Shown here in pieces: positions 17,949 through 28,628 of a DNA stretch of 64,000 nucleotides. The notes under the pieces are model-generated. The model saw nothing but the letters and a program-made list of their open reading frames with translations. It did not search any database and was not told the DNA's origin. The translations under genes were made by a program, and so were the position numbers. The number at the start of each line of letters is the position of its first letter. The stretch's first letter is position 1. Source of the DNA: Bifidobacterium oedipodis (GTDB taxonomy: Bacteria; Actinomycetota; Actinomycetes; Actinomycetales; Bifidobacteriaceae); assembly GCF_012932425.1 (NCBI RefSeq), contig NZ_JAAIII010000001.1, forward strand, positions 248,001 to 312,000. The letters run 5' to 3'.

Positions 17949-18587
17949 ATGACCGGACGTTATCGCTGGTATCGCGCGATTTGCATCGCGGTTGTTATGT
18001 CACTTGGCTTGGCAGCGATCGTACTGGTTGATGCAGTACGCTATCTTCACTGGCGGATGCCGCTATTCGCCGTGAGCCGTACAACCACGCAAACGGGTAT
18101 GACGATTCGGCATTCCACTGGTCTGTGGTATAAGGCCACCCGAATCGAAGATGGGAAGAGCCTGTTCGTTGATATCACTCCGTTCTGGGATGTCGATGGC
18201 AATCGGTGCTCTGATTCTGCCGTTGATATTCTGTCCCTTACCCAAACAGCCGTATTCCAACGGCACAGTGAATCCGTCATCGGATACGATGATGGCACTA
18301 CAGGGGTAGCAATCGCCGATTGCGTCGCGAATGCGGATGAAGTGACGGTCTATGCCGTCGCGTTAGAGACCAGAAACTCTTCCTTGAGTTTTCCCGATAG
18401 CACCAGCCCCGAATATATTGTGCTGAAGGCAGACGACGAAGGCAAACTGAAAGTGCGGCACACTGACGATGCGTCACAAGACATCGGTCGCAACTTTCAG
18501 AACAACGACAACCTCGTTACCCTGTTCCCACAGCACGTGCGCATGATGTGGAATGTCATGCTCAACAATCCGACCAGCTGGCGCTAA
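17949..18587 (+). CDS. Hypothetical membrane-anchored exported protein
   Basis: A 212-residue protein of unknown family. A short basic N-terminus (MTGRYRWYR) precedes one hydrophobic segment at about 9-28 (AICIAVVMSLGLAAIVLVDAV), and the remaining 180 residues are polar and probably extracytoplasmic, rich in Asp, Thr and Ser, with no lipobox. A longer frame begins at 17877, but the ATG at 17949 has GTGAGGTGG upstream and gives a normal signal-anchor. It sits divergently from the two-component system, so it may be a target or accessory sensor of it. That is inference from position only. Confidence 0.65.
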   Translation: MTGRYRWYRAICIAVVMSLGLAAIVLVDAVRYLHWRMPLFAVSRTTTQTGMTIRHSTGLWYKATRIEDGKSLFVDITPFWDVDGNRCSDSAVDILSLTQTAVFQRHSESVIGYDDGTTGVAIADCVANADEVTVYAVALETRNSSLSFPDSTSPEYIVLKADDEGKLKVRHTDDASQDIGRNFQNNDNLVTLFPQHVRMMWNVMLNNPTSWR

Positions 18588-18636
18588 CTGGTTGTTCGCT
18601 TGCGGTACGTGCTGGGCACCAATAGACTCAGGGCGT

Positions 18637-19530
18637 ATGAGCGAACTAGCAGGATATGACATTGCACGCCTGGGCATGGGCGTGATGGCGCTTTCCATCG
18701 AAGGCCGGCCGACCAATCGAGCGCAGGCCATCGACACCATCCATGCCGCACTCGACGCAGGCGTGCGCTACCTCGATACCGCATGGTCGTACTATCTGCC
18801 GAGCAAGCCGGGCACCGGCGAGCCGGAGGATATGGGCTATGGCGAATATTTGGTGCGCGACGCGCTCGCCTCATGGCAAGGCCCACGCGACGAAGTATTG
18901 GTGGCCACCAAAACCGGTTGGCTGCGCACCCTAGACGAAGCCGGCCATTATGGATGGCAGGCCGACGCCCGCCCCGAAACCATGATCGCTCAGGCTAAAG
19001 AATCCGCTCGCCGTCTTGGCGTGGACGCACTGGATCTCCTGTATTCACACTGCAATGACCCCGCCGTGCCCTATGCTGAGCAAATGGAGGCGCTGAAAAC
19101 TTTGGTTGATGAGGGTGTGGCGCGCCACGTCGGCATTTCGCGCGTCGGCAGCGCTGATATCGAAACGGCTCATCAGGTACTGGGGGAGCGGCTTGTCGCC
19201 GTGCAGAACCAGTTCTCGCCGGTGCACCCCGACCCTGAAAATACGATGGAGACCTGCAAACGGCTTGGACTGGCCTTTGTTTGCTGGTCGCCGCTCGGCG
19301 GCTTTCTTGACCCGTTCAACGCACATCTGTTCGATCGGTTCCGTGAGGTGGGTCGCGCGCACGGTTGCTCGTATCAGCGTGTGACGTTGGCATGGGAGCT
19401 GGCGCGCTGGGATCGACTGTTCACCATTCCCTCCGCCCGCAACCCGCAGGAGATCGAGGATTCCTTCGCTGCGACCGAACTGAGACTGAGTGTTGACGAA
19501 TTGGCATATCTTGATGGCATCCGCCGTTAG
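18637..19530 (+). CDS. Aldo/keto reductase
   Basis: A 297-residue TIM-barrel oxidoreductase of the aldo/keto reductase superfamily, which uses NAD(P)H to reduce aldehydes and ketones. The catalytic tetrad is present: D47 in YLDTAWSYYLP, Y52, K92 in VLVATKTG and H138 in DLLYSHCND. The C-terminal cofactor segment TIPSARNPQEIEDSF is also recognisable. Sequence does not show the substrate. The YajO/Tas-like start ARLGMGVMALS suggests the AKR12/13-type group. The ATG at 18637 has AGGG at close spacing. A longer frame from 18553 would overlap the previous gene. It stands alone before eno. Confidence 0.88.
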   Translation: MSELAGYDIARLGMGVMALSIEGRPTNRAQAIDTIHAALDAGVRYLDTAWSYYLPSKPGTGEPEDMGYGEYLVRDALASWQGPRDEVLVATKTGWLRTLDEAGHYGWQADARPETMIAQAKESARRLGVDALDLLYSHCNDPAVPYAEQMEALKTLVDEGVARHVGISRVGSADIETAHQVLGERLVAVQNQFSPVHPDPENTMETCKRLGLAFVCWSPLGGFLDPFNAHLFDRFREVGRAHGCSYQRVTLAWELARWDRLFTIPSARNPQEIEDSFAATELRLSVDELAYLDGIRR

Positions 19531-19543
19531 AAAACCGTAAGTA

Positions 19544-19559
19544 ATGTGAGCGCTCACAT
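19544..19559. promoter_or_regulatory. LacI-family operator upstream of eno
   Basis: ATGTGAGCGCTCACAT is a perfect 16-bp palindrome of the CGCT-centred LacI type, ending 90 bp before the eno start. In Bifidobacterium the LacI-type regulator AraQ has been reported to control central carbon genes through sites of this kind. That identity is from memory of the literature, not from this sequence. It is far enough upstream to work as an activator site as well as a repressor site. Confidence 0.7.
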
Positions 19560-19640
19560 CGATTTTTGGGCGTGTTGTTCATAACGTCCACAAATCGCAC
19601 TATCGTTAGAAACGTCAATCAAGATTCACAACCGTTTTAA

Positions 19641-20948
<1,308 letters not shown>

Positions 20949-20977
20949 TTTAATGGCGATTTGCTAAAGTTCTTGTG

Positions 20978-21025
20978 AATACCCGCCATGTTCGTCCACC
21001 GCGTCGAACATGGCGGGTATTTTAT
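20978..21025 (+). terminator. Rho-independent terminator of eno
   Basis: A perfect 17-bp inverted repeat (20978-20994 and 21005-21021, core ACCCGCCATGTTCG) with a 10-nt loop, followed by TTTA. It lies just 6 bp before the divIC start. Confidence 0.9.
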
Positions 21026-21031
21026 TGAGCT

Positions 21032-21583
21032 ATGAGCAAGCAGTCCCGCAAATCCAAATCAGGCAAAACACGAACCAAACGGAACAACAGCGCGGGGCCC
21101 ATCGCATTCTTCGTCTCGCTGTTCATTGTGGCGCTCGGCACCATACAGTTGGTATCCACCTTCCACACCTACGCACTGAACTTGGCTGAACTCAACGGTC
21201 TCAAACGTGAGGAGGCCTCGTTGATTGCCAAGAAACAGGATTTGGAGAACGATATCAAGCGCTGGGATGACAAAGCCTATGTAACCGCTCAGGCACGTGA
21301 GCGCTTAGGATTCGTATTCCCCGGTGAACAGGCTGTGCGGGTGCTTCATCCCGAAGCGGTGACCGGCGATGAGACCGATAGCAAGCAATCGGATGATTCG
21401 GACGATTCCGATCATAAAGTGCTGCCATGGTACAGTGAACTGTCTTATGCTCTGCAGCAGGCCGATGAGCCAAAGGATGAGAAGGATGATCAGTCTACTC
21501 AGACTAGTCAGTCCGACCAGTCCGATACCAAAACCAACCAACAGAGCGATCAAACAGACACGGGGGAGGCAACTCAACAGTGA
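21032..21583 (+). CDS. DivIC/FtsB-family septum formation initiator
   Basis: A 183-residue bitopic division protein. A basic N-terminus (KQSRKSKSGKTRTKRNN) precedes a membrane helix at about 23-41 (IAFFVSLFIVALGTIQLV), then a coiled coil (about 50-75, ELNGLKREEASLIAKKQDLE) and the conserved YVTAQARERLGFVFPGE motif of the DivIC family. The C-terminal 80 residues are Asp/Ser/Gln-rich and look disordered. DivIC/FtsB proteins join the divisome with FtsL and DivIB/FtsQ. The stop overlaps the GTG start of the next gene (GTGA), so it is coupled to the DUF501 and Ppx genes, the usual actinobacterial order after eno. Confidence 0.9.
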   Translation: MSKQSRKSKSGKTRTKRNNSAGPIAFFVSLFIVALGTIQLVSTFHTYALNLAELNGLKREEASLIAKKQDLENDIKRWDDKAYVTAQARERLGFVFPGEQAVRVLHPEAVTGDETDSKQSDDSDDSDHKVLPWYSELSYALQQADEPKDEKDDQSTQTSQSDQSDTKTNQQSDQTDTGEATQQ

Positions 21584-22155
21584 ACGCAGCCAATAACGAC
21601 ATCATTCAGCGGGCACAGGAACTAATCGACCGGATTCTTGCCGAACCGGCCAATGATCGGGACATCGAACTGGTGCAGGCGCAGCTGGGCCGTTATCCGC
21701 GCGGCATGGTGGCCGTGGGCGCACGCTGCGTATGTGGTCGTCCGCTCGCCGTCGTCACCCGGCCGGTGCTGCCCGGAGGCATCCCTTTCCCCACCACCTG
21801 CTACCTGACAGGTCCTGAAGCCGTTAAAGCCGCGTCCCACGTCGAAGCAGCTGGCATCATGCAGGACTACAACGACATGCTTGCCTCCGATGAAAACCTG
21901 CGTGCAGCCTATGGGCGCGCACATGAGCTGTATCTGGCGTTCCGCCATGAGTTGGCTGAGCGTTTGGGCGACAGCGAAGAACATATTGAAGGCACTTCGG
22001 CAGGTGGTATGCCGGTGCGCGTCAAATGCCTGCACGCCCTGCTGGCACAAACTCTGGTAATGGGTGCGGGCGCGAATCCAATCGGCGACATGGTGCTGGA
22101 ACGCGTCAAAGACGAATTCGATCCCAGCGTATGCCGGTGCAGCATCATCGACTGA
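21580..22155 (+). CDS. DUF501 family protein
   Basis: A 191-residue soluble protein of the DUF501 family, conserved in Actinobacteria next to divIC and ppx and of unknown function. Visible conserved features are the segment GRYPRGMVAVGARCVCGRPLA near residues 28-48, PTTCYLTGPEAVKAAS, RVKCLHALLAQTLVMG and the C-terminal CRCS. The pairs of cysteines (CVCG, CRC) and the KCLHALL histidine suggest a metal-binding or redox-active site, but this is inference. The start is the GTG overlapping the divIC stop by 4 bp. Confidence 0.88.
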   Translation: MNAANNDIIQRAQELIDRILAEPANDRDIELVQAQLGRYPRGMVAVGARCVCGRPLAVVTRPVLPGGIPFPTTCYLTGPEAVKAASHVEAAGIMQDYNDMLASDENLRAAYGRAHELYLAFRHELAERLGDSEEHIEGTSAGGMPVRVKCLHALLAQTLVMGAGANPIGDMVLERVKDEFDPSVCRCSIID

Positions 22156-22186
22156 AATATCACGGGATAACAAGCCAGGAGGGAAC

Positions 22187-23191
22187 ATGAGTACAAGCGT
22201 TACGGTTGCAGGTATCGACTGCGGCACCAATTCCATTCGCCTGAAGGTTGCTCGCGTGGACGAACATGGCATGAGCGAAATCGTGCCGCGTATTCTGCGA
22301 GTGATCCGACTCGGCCAGGACGTGGACAAAACCCATCGCTTCGCCGACGAAGCATTGGAACGAGCCTACGAGGCCGCGCACGAGTTCGCCGGCGTGCTTG
22401 CCGAACATCAGGTGGACGGCATTCGCTTCGTGGCCACATCCGCCACACGTGACGCCGAAAACCGTGAGGAATTCGAAGACGAAATCGAGAAGATCTTGGG
22501 TGTGCGCCCTGAAGTCATTCCCGGCACCGAAGAGGCCGATCTGAGCTTTCTGGGCGCCACTGCGGTGGTCAGGCGAGACGATCTGAAGCCCCCGTTCATG
22601 GTGGTTGATTTGGGTGGCGGCTCCACTGAACTGGTGGTTGGCGGTGACGGCGAGCATGCTCCTGCAACCCAAGTGCAGGGTGCCTACTCGATGAATATCG
22701 GTTCGGTGCGCATGACCGAACGTCATCTGAAAACAGATCCGCCCACACAAGCTGAAATCGACGAGGCCATCGCCGATATCGACGCGCATATCGACGAAGC
22801 CTTCAAGCATGTGGATGCCGGCAAGGCGCGCACCATCATCGGCGTGTCTGGCACCGTGACCACTATGACCGCGCTGGCCATCGGACTGACCGAATACGAT
22901 CACACCGTGGTCGACGGTTACCGTCTGCCGGTAGACGAAGCGTATGCCATCGATGACAAGTTCCTGCGCATGACCCGCGAAGAACGTCGTGCCTACAAAA
23001 CCATCCACCCCGGGCGTATCGATGTGGTCGGCGGCGGAGCCGTGGTATGGAGCCGTGTGCTGCAGCGCGTATCCGAAGCGGCCCAAGCGGATCACGGTGA
23101 GCCCATCGACTCGTTCGTGGCCAGCGAACACGGTTTGCTTGACGGCATTGTGCTCGACTATGGTCGCCGTCTGCTTGCCGAACGGGCCTGA
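22187..23191 (+). CDS. Ppx/GppA-family exopolyphosphatase
   Basis: A 334-residue protein of the Ppx/GppA phosphatase family, which hydrolyses inorganic polyphosphate or pppGpp. It shows the ASKHA-fold phosphate loops: GIDCGTNSIRL near residues 8-18 and MVVDLGGGSTELVVG near 139-153, plus RIDVVGGGAVVWSRVL near the C-terminus. It lacks the extra C-terminal HD domain of the long E. coli Ppx, as is usual in Actinobacteria. The ATG at 22187 follows CAGGAGGG. It forms a block with divIC and the DUF501 gene, 31 bp after the latter, and precedes the tRNA gene. Confidence 0.9.
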   Translation: MSTSVTVAGIDCGTNSIRLKVARVDEHGMSEIVPRILRVIRLGQDVDKTHRFADEALERAYEAAHEFAGVLAEHQVDGIRFVATSATRDAENREEFEDEIEKILGVRPEVIPGTEEADLSFLGATAVVRRDDLKPPFMVVDLGGGSTELVVGGDGEHAPATQVQGAYSMNIGSVRMTERHLKTDPPTQAEIDEAIADIDAHIDEAFKHVDAGKARTIIGVSGTVTTMTALAIGLTEYDHTVVDGYRLPVDEAYAIDDKFLRMTREERRAYKTIHPGRIDVVGGGAVVWSRVLQRVSEAAQADHGEPIDSFVASEHGLLDGIVLDYGRRLLAERA

Positions 23192-23292
23192 ATACTTGGG
23201 GGCGAATAGCATTCTTCGGCTCTCGCGACGCGAATCGCGAGATTCTGCCCGAACATGACGTACAATAGCTAAGCCGGGTTACGGCCCGGCAA

Positions 23293-23372
23293 GCCTCCAT
23301 GGCGAAATTGGTATACGCAGCTGACTTAAAATCAGCCGCTTCGGCTTACGGGTTCGAGTCCCGTTGGAGGCA
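23293..23372 (+). tRNA. tRNA-Leu (anticodon TAA)
   Basis: An 80-nt cloverleaf. The acceptor stem GCCTCCA pairs with TGGAGGC and is followed by discriminator A. The anticodon arm GCTGA-CTTAAAA-TCAGC gives TAA (23327-23329). A short variable hairpin with a TTCG loop marks a class II (leucine) tRNA, and the T arm is ACGGG-TTCGAGT-CCCGT. CCA is not encoded. It reads leucine UUA/UUG codons. Confidence 0.95.
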
Positions 23373-23430
23373 CACAACGTGTTGCAAGGTGTGACTGTCG
23401 CGCACCCCGTGGCGTAGAATCGAATCCGTT

Positions 23431-26403
23431 ATGGCACGATCAGCATCCTCAAACGGCACTTCAGCCCGTAAATCCAAGACCGGCAAATCATCCACCCACG
23501 ACGGCGAGACCAAAGTCCAGTCGGCCCTCGAACTTGATGACGAGGAATCCTGGACCAAGAAGATTCTGCTCGCGGTTCCGCGCGCCCTCGGTTCGGGCGT
23601 GCGCGCGGTCTCAGGAGTGGGCGAATACGACCCCGCCTACAGGCGTGACGGCCTGTGCTTCCTGCTGCTCGTGCTCGCCGTGCTGTTCTGCGCCTCCGAA
23701 TGGTTCCGCGTCAACGGCGTACTCGGACAATTCCTGCACGCTATCGCGGCCGGTGTGCTCGGCCTGATGAGCATCGTGCTGCCGGTGCTGCTGGGCGCGG
23801 TCGCCATCCGACTAATGCGCAACTCCGGCAAGGGATCGAACAATCCACGCGTGGTCACCGGCTGGATCCTGCTGATGTGGTCCATCTGCTCGATTATCGA
23901 CGTGGCACTTGCCGCCGACCATCCTGGATTCGACATTGCAGTGCTGCAGAACGCCGGAGGCCTGTTTGGCTTCTTCCTTGGCTCCCCATTGGCTTGGGGA
24001 TTATCCAACGCGTTCGCCATCATCATCTTCGTCGTGGTCGGCCTGTTCTCCCTGCTCATGATCACCGGCACCCATGTCACCGATCTGCCCGAGGATTGCC
24101 GCAAGTTCGCAGCCAAAGTGCAAGGCAAGCAATACCAGCCCAAAACTGATGCACGTAGCGCAGGTGGCGCTGACCAATTCCCCAATGAGGTGCGGTTGGG
24201 CGACACAACGCTCGCCTTCGCCGACGGTGTGCCCACACATGATGACGACACGGAACAAGCCGACGACGACTCTGCCCGTGCAAATGCCAAACCAAGTCTG
24301 TTCGCCCGACTATTCCATCGCGGCAACAAAAACGACGATAAGAACACCCGACTCGATCGTTACGCCGCAGATGACCCATACGACACCGCCGCCAGCCGGC
24401 ACGGTGAAGCCGCCGAGACACCGGTGGTCGATCCCACTACCGGCGAAATCATTTCCGGTGGCCGTTCTATCGCATCCGCGGCCTATCAAGGTGCCGACAT
24501 CCCCACTACCGGCACGACTGGCACCGCCAGCATGCCGTTGGACGCCACCGCCGTGCTCGGCACGCCGAAACCCCGCATCATTTCCGGCGGACAAACCGTC
24601 GCCATGCCGTCCGGTGACGTTGCAGGCGCACCGCAAGTTCCCGAAGATCCATGGGCACCCAGTGCCGCACTTGCCGCAGGCACTACTGCACTTGCAGGCT
24701 CAGTCGCACCGTCTGACGGTCACACTGTTGCCATGGGACCTAGCAGCCAACCTGGTTCTGACAACGCCACAGCACCCTATGCCGGTGCCGATGCGGACGG
24801 CAGCGGAACTGGACAAGGCACACCCAGCGGCGATGGTACGAATCAAAGCGGCGTGAGCGCTGATGCGGGCGATGAGGCCAATAAGCCTTACCAGTTGCCT
24901 GACCTGAATCTGCTTGCCAAAGGCCAGCCTCATGCGATGCGTACGCCGGCCAATGATCGCGTAATCCGCGCCCTGACCAGCACCTTCAGCCAATTCAGCG
25001 TGGACGCCAAGGTCGTTGGCTTCCTGCGAGGCCCCTCCGTCACCCAGTACGAGGTGGAATTGGGCCCCGGCGTCAAGGTGGAGAAGGTCACCAATCTGCA
25101 GCGCAATATCGCCTACGCGGTGGCCAGCTCCGATGTGCGCATTCTTTCGCCGATTCCCGGTAAATCCGCCATCGGCATCGAAATTCCGAACGAGGATCGT
25201 GAGATCGTGCATTTGGGTGACGTACTCCGGTCAGACAAGGCCGTAGGTGATCCCAACCCGATGCTCACCGGTATCGGCAAGGACGTCGAAGGCCATTTCG
25301 TCACCGCTGATCTGACCAAGATGCCGCATCTGCTTGTGGCTGGTGCCACCGGCTCGGGTAAGTCCAGCTTCATCAACTCCATGCTTACCTCGCTGATCAT
25401 GCGATCCACCCCTGAGCAGGTGCGCCTGATCATGGTCGATCCCAAGCGTGTGGAACTGTCCGCCTACGCCGGCATCCCACACCTGCTTACCCCGATCATC
25501 ACCGATCCGAAGAAGGCTGCTCAGGCTTTGGAATGGGTGGTTAAGGAGATGGACGCACGCTATTCGGATCTTGAATACTTCGGATTCCGTCATGTCAAGG
25601 ACTTCAACGAAGCCGTGCGCGCCGGCAAAGTGCAGGTTCCGCCGGGCTCCCAACGCAAAGTGGCGCCTTATCCGTACATCCTCGTTGTCGTCGACGAGAT
25701 GGCCGACCTGATGATGGTGGCCAAGAACGACGTGGAATCATCCATTCAGCGCATCACACAGCTGGCCCGCGCCGCCGGCGTGCATCTGGTGCTCGCCACC
25801 CAGCGCCCGTCCGTGGACGTGGTCACCGGTCTGATCAAGGCGAACATTCCTTCCAGACTGGCGTTCGCCACCTCCTCGGCCACTGATTCACGCGTGATCC
25901 TCGATACGGTGGGTGCCGAAACCCTGATCGGCCAGGGCGATGCCCTGTTCCTGCCGATGGGTTCGGCCAAACCGATTCGTGTGCAGGGTTCGTGGGTTTC
26001 GGAATCCGAAATCCGCAAGGCCGTGGAATTCGTGCGCACCCAGCGCAAGCCCAAGTATCGCGAAGACATCGAACAGATGGCCAACCAGGCTGACAAGAGC
26101 GATAAAACGGACATCGACGAGGAAATCGGCGATGATATGGACGTGCTGCTGCAGGCCGCCGAACTGGTGGTCACCTCGCAGTTCGGTTCCACCTCCATGC
26201 TGCAACGCAAACTCAGGGTCGGTTTCGCCAAAGCCGGTCGTCTGATGGATTTGTTGGAAACACGCGGCGTGGTCGGCCCCTCCGAAGGCTCCAAGGCGCG
26301 CGAGGTGCTCGTGCAGCCCGCCGACCTGCCGCAGGTGCTCGCCTTCATCCGAGGGGAAACCGACAGCCTCACACCTTCCGCCCCAACTCAGGGAGAAATC
26401 TAA
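23431..26403 (+). CDS. ftsK: FtsK/SpoIIIE-family DNA translocase
   Basis: FtsK pumps chromosomal DNA through the closing septum and activates dimer resolution. The 990-residue protein has a charged N-terminus, about four membrane helices (roughly 70-215), a long Pro/Ala/Thr/Gly-rich linker (about 230-480), the RecA-like motor with Walker A GATGSGKS at about residues 637-645 and Walker [12 protein letters not shown], and the C-terminal gamma winged helix ([21 protein letters not shown]). The start ATG at 23431 opens into a basic stretch typical of the family, though the ribosome binding site is weak. It follows the tRNA gene and is followed by a repeat-containing spacer before pgsA. Confidence 0.95.
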   Translation: MARSASSNGTSARKSKTGKSSTHDGETKVQSALELDDEESWTKKILLAVPRALGSGVRAVSGVGEYDPAYRRDGLCFLLLVLAVLFCASEWFRVNGVLGQFLHAIAAGVLGLMSIVLPVLLGAVAIRLMRNSGKGSNNPRVVTGWILLMWSICSIIDVALAADHPGFDIAVLQNAGGLFGFFLGSPLAWGLSNAFAIIIFVVVGLFSLLMITGTHVTDLPEDCRKFAAKVQGKQYQPKTDARSAGGADQFPNEVRLGDTTLAFADGVPTHDDDTEQADDDSARANAKPSLFARLFHRGNKNDDKNTRLDRYAADDPYDTAASRHGEAAETPVVDPTTGEIISGGRSIASAAYQGADIPTTGTTGTASMPLDATAVLGTPKPRIISGGQTVAMPSGDVAGAPQVPEDPWAPSAALAAGTTALAGSVAPSDGHTVAMGPSSQPGSDNATAPYAGADADGSGTGQGTPSGDGTNQSGVSADAGDEANKPYQLPDLNLLAKGQPHAMRTPANDRVIRALTSTFSQFSVDAKVVGFLRGPSVTQYEVELGPGVKVEKVTNLQRNIAYAVASSDVRILSPIPGKSAIGIEIPNEDREIVHLGDVLRSDKAVGDPNPMLTGIGKDVEGHFVTADLTKMPHLLVAGATGSGKSSFINSMLTSLIMRSTPEQVRLIMVDPKRVELSAYAGIPHLLTPIITDPKKAAQALEWVVKEMDARYSDLEYFGFRHVKDFNEAVRAGKVQVPPGSQRKVAPYPYILVVVDEMADLMMVAKNDVESSIQRITQLARAAGVHLVLATQRPSVDVVTGLIKANIPSRLAFATSSATDSRVILDTVGAETLIGQGDALFLPMGSAKPIRVQGSWVSESEIRKAVEFVRTQRKPKYREDIEQMANQADKSDKTDIDEEIGDDMDVLLQAAELVVTSQFGSTSMLQRKLRVGFAKAGRLMDLLETRGVVGPSEGSKAREVLVQPADLPQVLAFIRGETDSLTPSAPTQGEI

Positions 26404-26409
26404 ACTTTC

Positions 26410-26484
26410 CCAAGTTTGGGACGCTGCGCGCCGCTCAGAGTCCCAAACTTGGCAAAGCCCGTCTATCCTCCCCAAGTTTGGGAC
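26410..26484. repeat. Three copies of a 13-bp repeat, the first two inverted, after ftsK
   Basis: CCAAGTTTGGGAC occurs at 26410-26422 and 26472-26484, and its exact reverse complement at 26440-26452. The first two copies form a hairpin with a GC-rich 17-nt loop that may terminate ftsK transcripts. The third copy would compete for pairing. Few bacterial terminators use three exact copies, so this resembles a REP-type unit. Confidence 0.7.
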
Positions 26485-26578
26485 TCTGATGACAAGTAAG
26501 CGGGACAAAACTGGGAAGGTCCGAAGAATTTCCCGAATTTGTACCCCTAGGTAGACCAGTAAGGGTAAGGTGGGCCGC

Positions 26579-27229
26579 ATGACTGACGAACAGACTGTGC
26601 AAAGCTCCAAGAAACCATCGCTGCTGGATGGATGGAATACACCCGCCAACCTGGTCACCTATTCACGCATCGTGCTGGTGGTGATCTTCCTGGCATTGGA
26701 TATTATGGCCGGTGCTTGGGGCTCCGACAACCTGACTTTGCGTTGGGTGGCCGCGATATTGTTCATCATCGCTGCTTCCACCGATAAGATCGATGGTTGG
26801 ATGGCGCGCACCTACAATCAGGTCACCGAAATGGGTAAGCTTATGGATCCTATCGCTGACAAGCTGCTCACTTGTGGCGCACTGATCGTCTGCTCCGCAT
26901 TCGGCGAACTGGGCTGGTGGGTGACCGTACTGTTCCTGATTCGTGAAATCGGCATCACCGTGATGCGCTTCTTCGTGATGGAACGCCCCGGTGGCAAGGT
27001 CATCGCCGCCGCTTGGCCGGGCAAGCTGAAAACCGTATTCCAGTGCGTGGGCCTGTCCATGCTGTTGCTGCCCATGTGGCAGTTTGCTCCCTCGCAGAAC
27101 GCTCCGACCTGGCTTGTCGTATACTACTTCCTGACCTATGCCGTGATTTATGTGGCGCTGATCCTGTGCCTGTACTCCGGTGCCATTTACCTGTACAACA
27201 CTTTTGGCGGGCGTAAGCAGGCCAAGTAA
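26579..27229 (+). CDS. pgsA: CDP-diacylglycerol-glycerol-3-phosphate 3-phosphatidyltransferase
   Basis: PgsA condenses CDP-diacylglycerol with glycerol-3-phosphate, giving the precursor of phosphatidylglycerol and cardiolipin. The 216-residue membrane protein has the complete CDP-alcohol phosphotransferase signature: D69, D72, G73, A76, R77, G86, D90 and D94 (DKIDGWMAR to GKLMDPIADK). About five to six hydrophobic helices surround it. An upstream GTG at 26570 would add three residues. The ATG at 26579 is better placed after AAGG. It is followed after 2 bp by cinA, matching the frequent actinobacterial order ftsK-pgsA-cinA-clgR. Confidence 0.93.
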   Translation: MTDEQTVQSSKKPSLLDGWNTPANLVTYSRIVLVVIFLALDIMAGAWGSDNLTLRWVAAILFIIAASTDKIDGWMARTYNQVTEMGKLMDPIADKLLTCGALIVCSAFGELGWWVTVLFLIREIGITVMRFFVMERPGGKVIAAAWPGKLKTVFQCVGLSMLLLPMWQFAPSQNAPTWLVVYYFLTYAVIYVALILCLYSGAIYLYNTFGGRKQAK

Positions 27230-27231
27230 TC

Positions 27232-27852
27232 GTGCGGACTATGCAATACCCGGCAGACACGCCAAACGCTGGCGAGGGTATCAGCACTCAGGCTGCCATC
27301 GGTGCCAACGATATGGTTTGCTTCGATGATATTCAGCATCAGTGCGACGAACTGGCTGCCAACATACTTGCTGACTGCCAGTCGCGCGGTTTGAAAATCG
27401 CCTCCGCCGAATCATTAACCGCAGGGCTCCTGGCCGATGCGTTCGTGCGCATTCCCGGTGCCTCCAACGTATTCCTGGGCTCGGCGGTCACCTATGACAT
27501 CAACGCCAAGGCCTCCGTGCTGCATGTGGATGCGCAGTTGCTTGACCGTGAGGGTGCCGTGCATCCCGAAGTCGCACGCCAAATGGCGATCGGCACCGCG
27601 AATCTGTATGCCCAGCCGCAATACGGCGATTCGATCATCGGCCTGTCCACCACCGGCGTGGCCGGTCCCGGTCCGGACGGTGACAAGCCGGCAGGCTTGG
27701 TATATATCGGTCTGAGGCTTCCCGGTGCGCTAACCGGCGGCGAGGCCAGCGTCATGGCCAAGGAACTGCATCTGCATGGCTCCCGAGAAGACGTACGCCA
27801 CCAAACGGTGCTGAACGTGCTAGCCGCACTATGGAATGCGCTCACGACGTGA
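27232..27852 (+). CDS. pncC: CinA C-terminal domain protein, nicotinamide-nucleotide amidase
   Basis: A 206-residue single-domain CinA_C protein of the PncC family, which deamidates nicotinamide mononucleotide in NAD salvage. It lacks the N-terminal COG1058 domain of full-length CinA. Signatures are IASAESLTAGLLADAF near residues 56-71, VFLGSAVTYDINAKASVL near 80-97, and STTGVAGPGPDGDKPAGLVYIGL near 140-162. The first 40 residues are extra compared with compact PncC proteins. The start is GTG at 27232 (2 bp after pgsA) or ATG at 27241. Neither has a strong ribosome binding site, so translational coupling to pgsA is likely. Confidence 0.88.
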   Translation: MRTMQYPADTPNAGEGISTQAAIGANDMVCFDDIQHQCDELAANILADCQSRGLKIASAESLTAGLLADAFVRIPGASNVFLGSAVTYDINAKASVLHVDAQLLDREGAVHPEVARQMAIGTANLYAQPQYGDSIIGLSTTGVAGPGPDGDKPAGLVYIGLRLPGALTGGEASVMAKELHLHGSREDVRHQTVLNVLAALWNALTT

Positions 27853-27974
27853 ACAAGTTAGCCCATCAGCAAAAGTTGAGTCTATTGCCAGCAAGTTTTC
27901 AGGAATAAAAACAGTGGGGTTCGTTGTTGTACACAGTGGAAACACTTCAGACAACAACGGAAGGGGCTGTGGCT

Positions 27975-28493
27975 ATGGAAACGATGATGCGCACGGATGA
28001 GCAAATGGAAACGACCATTACCAAGCCGATGGCCGTGCATCCCGGCACTGCTCGCATGCGTGAGCTGACACCTGCCCAACGCCGCGCTGTGATGTTCGCA
28101 CAGCAGCAGATTTTGAAGGCGCAGGCCGCCAAGAAGGCCAAGGATGAGCGTCAGGCCGCCCGCGATCGCATGTGGGCCGAGGAAGATGCCGAGTTCAAGC
28201 CGCGTGCTGCGGCGAATGCCGACAAAGCCAAGACTGCCGAGGAGGAGCCGCGTGCGGTGTCGCTGCGTGAGGCCATCGGTCATGTGCTGCGCGATTTGCG
28301 CACCCGCGACCGTCGCACATTGCGCGAGGTCTCTGAAAAGGCCGGCGTGTCGCTTGGCTACCTCTCTGAGGTCGAGCGCGGGCAGAAAGAAGCCAGCTCG
28401 GAACTGCTGAGCTCAATCGCCGATTCGCTCGGTGTCAGCACCGCGCAGATGCTGCGGCTGGTGGCTGACTATCTCGATTCCGTGCAACACTAG
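27975..28493 (+). CDS. clgR: ClgR-type XRE-family transcriptional regulator
   Basis: A 172-residue regulator with an N-terminal Ala/Lys/Glu-rich region (1-90) and an XRE helix-turn-helix (about 100-155: LRTRDRRTLREVSEKAGVSLG, then YLSEVERGQKEASSELLSSI) that matches ClgR. In Actinobacteria ClgR activates clp protease genes, and in Bifidobacterium breve RecA has been described as a needed co-factor, which makes the location just before recA meaningful. The ATG at 27975 is chosen because GGAAGGGG lies 8 bp upstream. In-frame starts at 27924 and 27969 are less well placed. A long hairpin follows. Confidence 0.9.
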   Translation: METMMRTDEQMETTITKPMAVHPGTARMRELTPAQRRAVMFAQQQILKAQAAKKAKDERQAARDRMWAEEDAEFKPRAAANADKAKTAEEEPRAVSLREAIGHVLRDLRTRDRRTLREVSEKAGVSLGYLSEVERGQKEASSELLSSIADSLGVSTAQMLRLVADYLDSVQH

Positions 28494-28521
28494 TGGGTGC
28501 TGTACAAAACACGTACTCGAT

Positions 28522-28575
28522 TGCGATGGCCCATGCCATTGCCGATGTTTATCGGCAACGACATGGGCCATCGCA
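28522..28575 (+). terminator. Long nested hairpin after clgR
   Basis: TGCGATGGCCCATG (28522-28535) pairs with CATGGGCCATCGCA (28562-28575), and inside it TTGCCGAT (28539-28546) pairs with ATCGGCAA (28551-28558) around GTTT. The result is a 54-nt stem followed by TTGTTT, a strong terminator of clgR. Confidence 0.85.
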
Positions 28576-28628
28576 TTGTTTCGGCTTGGCACCAGCACGC
28601 TGTTCGGCGGTGGTGGCACACTGGCTGC

